From the NCBI GenBank assembly GCA_036743315.1, contig DAINPV010000094.1, positions 1-12,065 on the forward strand: 12,065 nt of DNA, written 5' to 3'. Of the stretch, positions 7,302-12,065 are shown one piece after another. Each line of letters opens with the position of its first letter. The stretch's first letter is position 1. Position numbers and translations under genes: made by a program. The notes under the pieces are model-generated. The model had not been told where the DNA came from and did not search any database. It was given only the letters and a program-made list of their open reading frames with translations. Origin of the DNA: CALBTQ01 sp036743315 (GTDB taxonomy: Bacteria > Lernaellota > Lernaellaia > Lernaellales > Lernaellaceae).

Positions 7302-7362
7302 GCGGCGTCCGCTTCTGTTTCGTCCATTGTCTTCACTTTTCCCATCCGCGCAAGACGGACGG

Positions 7363-9087
7363 TCATCCGGACGGCGCGGCTTTCTCCGTTGGCGGCAGCT
7401 TCGCGATGACGATCAGCGCCTGGTAGACGCCCAGGCCGAATTGCCCCTTGGCGTTGGTGAAATAGAGGTATCGCGTTTCGCCGCCGTTCGTCCGCAATCG
7501 TTCGCTCAAGGCGGCGATGACCGAACCCGGCAGCCGTTCGTCGGGAAGCAGAAACGCTTCGTAGCGCATTTTCGGCTGGCGATCCGGATTGTTACAGTCC
7601 AGCCGCCGTCCGAACAATCCGGCCGCGCTGGCGAGCGGAATAACGACAACCGTCGGATCCCGTTCGTCAAGCGAACCGTCCGGCGTGATTTTATAAACCC
7701 GGCATTCCGCCGCTAACTGCCGCGGAAGCTGCAGGTCCCGGAAGGCGTCGTTGGACGCCCACATCCAATCCTTTTCCACGTTCAGCCACTTGCGGCTGTC
7801 GGCACGGATTGCATCGTCGACGGCTCGTCCGCCCAGGGGAAAAACCCGCAACGACTCGGCCTTCTCCCAGGCGCCGACGCACAGCACGACCGCGGTCAGC
7901 AAGGCGACGGCCCGGCGTCTCCCGGCGGCGGCGAACAGGTTGTACGTCGTGGCGATCAACCAGGGCAGAGTCATTGCGTACACGATCATCCCGTCGTGTT
8001 TGTTGCCCTGGTTGAGAATGATGTCCAGAGCGAGAACGCCGTAAAACGCAACACAAAATCCCAGGTACAGATCCGGCAGCCGGAACCGCCATTTGCCGAA
8101 CCACTGAACCAGGCTGAACAACGTCAGCGCGCCGCCGAGTAGCAGGAACCGCGGGCCGATGAATTCGGCAAGCATCCTGGCCATCATCGAGCCGTTGAAC
8201 CTTGTTAACAAGGTCGACAAATCGTCGTGGGCGGGTCGTATGTAATTAACCTTTGCTAAATAATAATCATACAATCCGTTGAAAATGGGGAGCGCCGTCA
8301 GCAGCATGAACAGGATCATTATTCCCAGTCGCAGAATCAATTGCGGACGGTGGCGTTGTTTTCGTATCAGGTTGAGCGCGGCGAAGAGAAAAAGCGGCGC
8401 GCTTTCCAGCAGGGAAATCGTGTGCGTCGAAATCGCCAGGCCGATGCATGCGCCGATCAAGGCGTAACGGCGCGGGGAGGAAATTTTTTCGAACTCCGCC
8501 AACAACAGCGCATGCGCCGGCAGCAAAAACGCCAGGGCATGGAAGTGAAAATCGTAGGAACGGCTGTAGTCGTCGAAAATCGGCAGCGACATCGCGGCGG
8601 CCACGCACAGCCAGCCGGCGCGCCGATCGGCGAGCTGTTCGCCGATCTTCCACACGCCCCATAAAAACGGCAGTAAAAAAAGAATGTTAACAGCGCGCAG
8701 CAAATAAAGATTCACGTGCACCACGCCGGTGAGCGTTTGCAGCAGCATGTTGGGCAGGACGTAACAACTTTCGTTAGTGTAATTCGTAAAATAATCCGAC
8801 AGAGACCACAAAAGGCTGCGGTCGTTCAAGTGATAATTGTTGACAAAAAGGAAATTATCCAAAAAAAACAGATCGTGATCCAGCAGCATCCGGCCGTCGT
8901 AAACGATGTGCGCCACGGCCACGAACGCGGCCAGGGCGAAAAACAGCAGATAAGCCGCCGTGACGGCCGGCGCCCCCTCGATGGTCGTTAACGCTGAAGG
9001 ACCCTGTTTGATTCGGCAACTCCTCGATTGCTGGATGCAATGTATCCGGTCGGACGGGTTACTGCAATTGCCCCGACGGATCCGCAA
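7363..9087 (-). CDS. Polytopic GT-C-like membrane protein, array member 2 (start uncertain)
   Basis: Counted from the most upstream usable start (TTG 9087), it has 574 aa, with YDGR (63-66), DHD (70-72), RAVNILF (131-137), LADRRAG (152-158), HFH (181-183) and HTISLLESAP (222-231). This member has Thr where the other three have Pro. A ~158-aa C-terminal domain follows the last membrane segment, starts near EKDWMWA, and ends RYLYF, FGLG and a hydrophobic strand. The TTG overlaps the upstream gene by 29 bases and has no SD. The only good SD, AGGAG at 9024-9020, points to an ATC codon at 9012. Starting there would place YDGR at 38-41 and DHD at 45-47, matching the other members, so the true protein may be ~549 aa. 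No ATG, GTG or TTG in frame fits better. The real product is almost certainly shorter than drawn. Confidence 0.78.
   Translation of the reverse strand: MRIRRGNCSNPSDRIHCIQQSRSCRIKQGPSALTTIEGAPAVTAAYLLFFALAAFVAVAHIVYDGRMLLDHDLFFLDNFLFVNNYHLNDRSLLWSLSDYFTNYTNESCYVLPNMLLQTLTGVVHVNLYLLRAVNILFLLPFLWGVWKIGEQLADRRAGWLCVAAAMSLPIFDDYSRSYDFHFHALAFLLPAHALLLAEFEKISSPRRYALIGACIGLAISTHTISLLESAPLFLFAALNLIRKQRHRPQLILRLGIMILFMLLTALPIFNGLYDYYLAKVNYIRPAHDDLSTLLTRFNGSMMARMLAEFIGPRFLLLGGALTLFSLVQWFGKWRFRLPDLYLGFCVAFYGVLALDIILNQGNKHDGMIVYAMTLPWLIATTYNLFAAAGRRRAVALLTAVVLCVGAWEKAESLRVFPLGGRAVDDAIRADSRKWLNVEKDWMWASNDAFRDLQLPRQLAAECRVYKITPDGSLDERDPTVVVIPLASAAGLFGRRLDCNNPDRQPKMRYEAFLLPDERLPGSVIAALSERLRTNGGETRYLYFTNAKGQFGLGVYQALIVIAKLPPTEKAAPSG
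9020..9024 (-). promoter_or_regulatory. SD site that suggests a non-standard ATC start for array member 2
   Basis: On the minus strand CGAGGAG occurs 37-41 bases after the stop of array member 1 (9059). Seven bases further is ATC (9012-9010), in frame with array member 2. No ATG, GTG or TTG start lies at the right distance. Either ATC is used, a sequencing error hides a normal start, or the SD is fortuitous. Confidence 0.4.
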
Positions 9088-10765
9088 GCGGCTGGAGGGA
9101 GATCAGCACCAGCACATACGTCGTCGGCAGATCGAAGTTCTGCATGCGGTTGTCGAGCTGAAACCAACGACAGCCGCCTCCGGCAAGCGCGGGACATTCG
9201 CGACGGATGATCGTCGCTGACTCCGGCGCCGTCGGCGCCTCCCGGAAGAAATACAGCTTGACCGAAAATCCCGTTTCCTTTCCCCAATTCGTCCGTCGAT
9301 GAAGGGTGGTAGGATCGATGATTTTTTGCACTTCCGGCGACGGATCCAGGTGCAGCGAAAACAACTTGCCGGCCGCGATCAAATCGTAGGCGATGCCGAC
9401 GGCGTCCATCTCGATGAACTCCGCGAGGCCGTCGGAAGCCTTGAAGCCCTGATATCGTAATGGAGTGAAACCCCGGGCGCCCATGTCCCGCAGGCGAACG
9501 ACGGTTTGCTGAAGCCAATCTTTGGTTACGCAAACGCGCGTGCGGTTTTCGCGGGTGAACGCCGAATCGACGTCGATTTCGTCGAGCATGGCCGCTTGCT
9601 GCCACGCGCCGACCAACAGCACCGCTGCGATCAGCGCCGAACGAATCGTCTCGGCTCGCCGATGCTGTCCGGCCAGATGGTGCAGGCCGATTACGGGCAG
9701 AAAGCCCAGCAACGAGAATGCGCCGATCAGATCGAAATGCGAGCCGGCGTCCCGGGTCATGAACGTCTGACTCATGCCGAGCAGCACATACAGCCCGGCG
9801 AGCGTCAGCAGGACGAGCCAGAGTGGGGAAATCTGCCGCGAGCGCAGCAGCCACCAGCCGACGGCGAGCACGCTGACCGCCGCCAGTAGGATTTCGAAGC
9901 GCGGCAACAGCAGGTTGTCGGTCAACACGACGCGCAACCAGGCGACGGCGTGGACGGCGTTGTCCGCTTTGGCTTGAAACAACAGCGTGAAAATGCTTGG
10001 CGTGCCGAAGTTCGTGTGCTTGTCCGCAACGTAAGAAGCCATGTTGCGCCAGGTGATCATGTTCATCGCCGCGGCGATCGCCGTTGCACCCGCCCAGCCG
10101 AGCAACGATGAATACCGCTTTTTCCACAGCAGAAAAAGCAATAACAAACCGAAAACGGGAGCGGTTTGCAGCAGCCCGATCGGGTGCGACAAAATCGCCG
10201 CGCCGGCGCTGATTCCCAGCAGCGGATAATTCCAAGGGCTTTTCGGATCGCGGAAGATTCCCACCAGAAAAACCAGCGTCCACAACAAAAATACCGTGCT
10301 ATGGAAGTGCGGCAGAAACATCCTGGCGGAAGCGCTGAACGCCGGCAGGGTCGCCGCCAGCGCCGCGCACAGCCAACCGGCCCGCCGGTCGGCAAGCTGC
10401 CGGCCCAGGAAATAAGCGGCGATCGTCGCCAGTAGCCAAAAAGGCAGGTTGAAAATGCGGTACGACCACAAATTCACCGGCCACAACCGCCCCGACAAAT
10501 AAAGCAGCGTGGTGGGCAGTCTACCGGCCGGCTGACTTGTGCGCCAGAATTGAATCACGTCATGGCCGAGGTCGAAGGGATTGCGCGTGGTTGCTGTCGG
10601 GGTATGTACATTGCGAAAATAACTACTTGCGTAATACAAATCATGGTCGGCGAAGACGCGGCCTTCGTACCACTGCATGACGAGGAATACGAGCAAGGAC
10701 AGACCGCACACCAGCACATACGGCCAGATGGAAAAACGGTTTGCGGCGGTTTCGTTGAATCGCAA
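9059..10765 (-). CDS. Polytopic GT-C-like membrane protein, array member 1 (first gene of operon)
   Basis: The product has 568 aa. Family blocks are YEGR (33-36), DHD (40-42), RIFNLPF (103-109), LADRRAG (124-130), HFH (153-155) and HPIGLLQTAP (194-203). The first membrane segment is ~12-31, and about ten hydrophobic segments run to ~390. The C-terminal domain (~395-568) starts around VTKDWLQQ and is the most divergent of the four, ending CRWF and a hydrophobic strand. After LP at 140-141 it has AFSASARMF where the others have an acidic residue before SR. The start is TTG 10765; an in-frame TAG lies just upstream and no clear SD is present, so initiation is probably weak or the start lies downstream. 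A promoter-like sequence lies 30-56 bases upstream, making this the likely first gene of a four-gene unit. Glycosyltransferase activity is inferred from topology only. Confidence 0.8.
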   Translation of the reverse strand: MRFNETAANRFSIWPYVLVCGLSLLVFLVMQWYEGRVFADHDLYYASSYFRNVHTPTATTRNPFDLGHDVIQFWRTSQPAGRLPTTLLYLSGRLWPVNLWSYRIFNLPFWLLATIAAYFLGRQLADRRAGWLCAALAATLPAFSASARMFLPHFHSTVFLLWTLVFLVGIFRDPKSPWNYPLLGISAGAAILSHPIGLLQTAPVFGLLLLFLLWKKRYSSLLGWAGATAIAAAMNMITWRNMASYVADKHTNFGTPSIFTLLFQAKADNAVHAVAWLRVVLTDNLLLPRFEILLAAVSVLAVGWWLLRSRQISPLWLVLLTLAGLYVLLGMSQTFMTRDAGSHFDLIGAFSLLGFLPVIGLHHLAGQHRRAETIRSALIAAVLLVGAWQQAAMLDEIDVDSAFTRENRTRVCVTKDWLQQTVVRLRDMGARGFTPLRYQGFKASDGLAEFIEMDAVGIAYDLIAAGKLFSLHLDPSPEVQKIIDPTTLHRRTNWGKETGFSVKLYFFREAPTAPESATIIRRECPALAGGGCRWFQLDNRMQNFDLPTTYVLVLISLQPLADPSGQLQ

Positions 10766-10794
10766 GCACTACACCAAAAAAATTGAATGCAACG

Positions 10795-10821
10795 ATCATA
10801 ACCGATTTCTTTCTCCGTCAA
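10795..10821 (-). promoter_or_regulatory. Candidate promoter of the four-gene membrane protein operon
   Basis: On the minus strand TTGACG (10821-10816, five of six to TTGACA) is followed after 15 bases by TATGAT (10800-10795, five of six to TATAAT). The spacing is short for sigma70. Transcription would begin about 22-25 bases before the TTG start at 10765, leaving a very short leader without a clear SD. Confidence 0.5.
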
Positions 10822-10903
10822 CGCCGAAAAAAATGCGTTGCGCGGGAAGCGGGAGAAATAAAATTTTTCAATCGCATGGATATCCTAGGCCAGACGAACA
10901 CAC

Positions 10904-10934
10904 TTGGAGAATCGCCGGCGATATTGTATATAAT
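10904..10934 (+). promoter_or_regulatory. Candidate promoter with palindrome upstream of the GT-C gene
   Basis: A perfect TATAAT occurs at 10929-10934 within TATATAAT. The upstream -35 candidate TTGGAG (10904-10909) matches only TTG, and the spacing is 19 bases. The 12-bp palindrome ATCGCCGGCGAT (10911-10922) lies between the two elements, where a repressor or activator could act. The leader to the start at 11072 would be about 130 bases. Confidence 0.4.
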
Positions 10935-11061
10935 TTTTCAAAATCGTTACCGTGGGAAATACGAGAAGGAAGGCTTTTATCTGCCTGCTCGCTCCAGGGT
11001 GTGCTTGTCGTTTTGCGCTCTTGTCTCAACGTCGTTCGCCGTGAAGCCCTGCGAAATGCGC

Positions 11062-11069
11062 GGAGGGAG
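11062..11069 (+). promoter_or_regulatory. SD deciding the TTG start of the GT-C gene
   Basis: GGAGGGAG is a near-ideal SD, with five bases between GGAGG and the TTG at 11072. The downstream in-frame ATG (11105) lacks a comparable site, so the TTG is preferred. Confidence 0.6.
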
Positions 11070-11071
11070 TA

Positions 11072-12065
11072 TTGCCCGCACCGACTGAAAATACCCGCCG
11101 GGAAATGGTGCTGCGAAAAAATCGGTTTCGCTATGATTTGCTTGTCTTGCTGACGGCGGCGGTTATCGTCGGGGGCAGCTATTGGACATATCGCAACGCA
11201 CCGATGAGCCTGTATTTCGGTGACGAATCAACCATGGGCACCTTCGGCGCGGAGCTGCTGGAGCGGGGAATCGCCCGGGGCGATTTTTCCGGTCCGATCT
11301 GGTGGGAGGATCCCAGTTTCTGGGGATCGTCCAATCCGCGCGTCGGTGTTTATCTTTTCGGTTTGGCTTTTCTGGCGGCCTACGACGAACGGCACCCCGA
11401 ACGATTGGAGTCGCGAGTTCGCTTCTTGGCGGCGGCGATCGCCCTGTTGACGGTCTATGTCTTTTTCCGCACGTTGGCCGTGATGATCGGCGTCGGCCCG
11501 GCCTATGTCGGCGCCGTTGTTTTCGCCCTGCATCCGGTTTTCCGCTGGGTGCATGTCTCGGTGATCAACGATGTGCTGATGCTCTTGTTTTCCTTGCTGA
11601 CGGTATTCTTTGCCGTGCGGGTGATGGCCGAGCCGGACGACGAAACCCGCTCGACCCGCTGGTGGCTCTGGACCGCCGTTTGCGCCGGATTGGCGGTCGC
11701 GACCAGGCTCTTCGCTTTGGGTTTGGTCGTTGCATGCGGTTACCTGGTGCTGCGGCAATTACGACAAACCGGCCGGCGGGCGCTGGGGTACGGCCTGGCC
11801 ATGATCGCCATCGTTCTCTTGATCTTTTTTGCGACCAATCCGTTGCTGTGGTGGGATCCGCTTTTCGGCCTTCGGCAAATGTCCACCGGTCATGTTTCGC
11901 GTCACATGATCGGAATGCAATTGCACAATTTTGCGCACTTCGAACCGTTGTTGAGGCAAACGTTCACCTGGTTTTCTCCGGAACGTCTGCCACAGGAGGG
12001 AAACATCGGCGCCGTGAGCGATTGGTGGTGGTGCCTCCCGGGCGCGTTCTTGACGCTGCTGGGTC
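11072..12065 (+). CDS. GT-C family glycosyltransferase (PMT/ArnT-like), 3' end outside window
   Basis: The frame is open from a stop at 11042 to the window edge. Starting at TTG 11072 it gives 331 residues and is incomplete. A cytoplasmic N-terminus (1-21) and a membrane segment (~22-40) lead to YFGDESTMGTFG, with Asp51-Glu52 in the first outer loop. This is the classic acidic motif of GT-C enzymes that move sugars from polyprenyl-phosphate donors. Trp- and Pro-rich loop residues follow (IWWEDPSFWGSSNPRVG, 76-92). A second conserved region, HPVFRWVHVSVINDVLM (154-170) with Asp167, resembles the second Asp loop of family GT39/GT83. Several further hydrophobic segments alternate with basic cytoplasmic loops, and NPLLWWDP (256-263) opens another outer loop. 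The acceptor (protein, lipid A or polysaccharide) cannot be told. It diverges from the four-gene array, suggesting a shared envelope-glycan role. An ATG at 11105 is the alternative start. Confidence 0.82.
   Translation, partial: MPAPTENTRREMVLRKNRFRYDLLVLLTAAVIVGGSYWTYRNAPMSLYFGDESTMGTFGAELLERGIARGDFSGPIWWEDPSFWGSSNPRVGVYLFGLAFLAAYDERHPERLESRVRFLAAAIALLTVYVFFRTLAVMIGVGPAYVGAVVFALHPVFRWVHVSVINDVLMLLFSLLTVFFAVRVMAEPDDETRSTRWWLWTAVCAGLAVATRLFALGLVVACGYLVLRQLRQTGRRALGYGLAMIAIVLLIFFATNPLLWWDPLFGLRQMSTGHVSRHMIGMQLHNFAHFEPLLRQTFTWFSPERLPQEGNIGAVSDWWWCLPGAFLTLLG

Larger units (their letters stand above)
10766..11071. other. Divergent intergenic control region
   Basis: These 306 bases separate the four-gene array (minus) from the GT-C gene (plus). 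They are more AT-rich than the genes, with several A/T runs, especially 10855-10870 and 10921-10945. They hold a promoter candidate for each direction (described separately) and the perfect 12-bp palindrome ATCGCCGGCGAT (10911-10922). Open frames crossing it on the plus strand lack an SD and overlap the promoters, so I do not regard them as genes. No RNA gene or terminator is evident. Confidence 0.6.

Noticed and set aside
8988..10283. 431-codon minus-strand open frame within array member 1
   Set aside because: It is an out-of-frame reading of the conserved membrane protein, Arg/Gly-rich with no hydrophobic segments.
10677..11153. Plus-strand open frames across the divergent region (10677-11153 and 10783-11088)
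   Set aside because: They lack an SD, overlap promoter-like elements and the start of array member 1, and have no domain. A small protein at 10783 cannot be wholly excluded.
11228..11959. Minus-strand open frames opposite the GT-C gene
   Set aside because: The plus frame is open throughout with membrane segments and a GDE motif; the minus frames are Gln/Arg-rich shadows.

Overview
The window is GC-rich bacterial chromosome, apart from AT-rich promoter patches. It is dominated by exported and membrane proteins. Clear SD sequences, an intrinsic terminator, signal peptides and a secreted Asp-rich protein suggest a free-living Gram-negative bacterium. A deltaproteobacterium-like lineage or a poorly sampled candidate phylum would fit, but I see no rRNA or marker gene to fix the taxon. 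There are no tRNAs, insertion sequences or CRISPR arrays.

Left part (1-1800, minus strand). Two secreted beta-propeller proteins lie in tandem: a Kelch-type protein cut by the window edge, and a 377-aa propeller. The second ends in an ~87-residue Asp-rich tail and a terminal Gly-Cys-Gly-Cys; its gene contains a 15-bp tandem repeat and is followed by a perfect intrinsic terminator.

Middle (1801-3959, plus strand). A membrane-anchored SGNH/GDSL hydrolase-like protein is followed by a probable leaderless two-gene unit. That unit encodes a ribbon-helix-helix/zinc-ribbon protein and an alpha/beta-hydrolase lipase, joined by a TAATG overlap.

Right part (3966-10765, minus strand). Four consecutive genes encode divergent paralogs (537-574 aa) of one polytopic membrane protein family. 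All share Y[DE]GR-x3-DHD just after the first membrane segment, RxxN[LI]xF, ADRR[AV]G, HFH, and an H[PT]I[GS]L block. Each then has an extracytoplasmic C-terminal domain of about 150-170 aa that opens near a DW[LIM] motif. The layout resembles GT-C (lipid-phosphate-sugar) glycosyltransferases, with DHD where those enzymes carry their catalytic Asp. The genes are closely spaced and probably form one operon from a promoter near 10800. This array is the most interesting part of the window.

Right end (11072-12065, plus strand). A more conventional GT-C glycosyltransferase (PMT/ArnT-like, GDE motif) is transcribed divergently from the array and runs off the window. The 306-bp divergent region holds promoter-like elements for both directions and a 12-bp palindrome. 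Together the right half looks like a cell-envelope glycan-modification locus. That function is inferred from fold-like features only.
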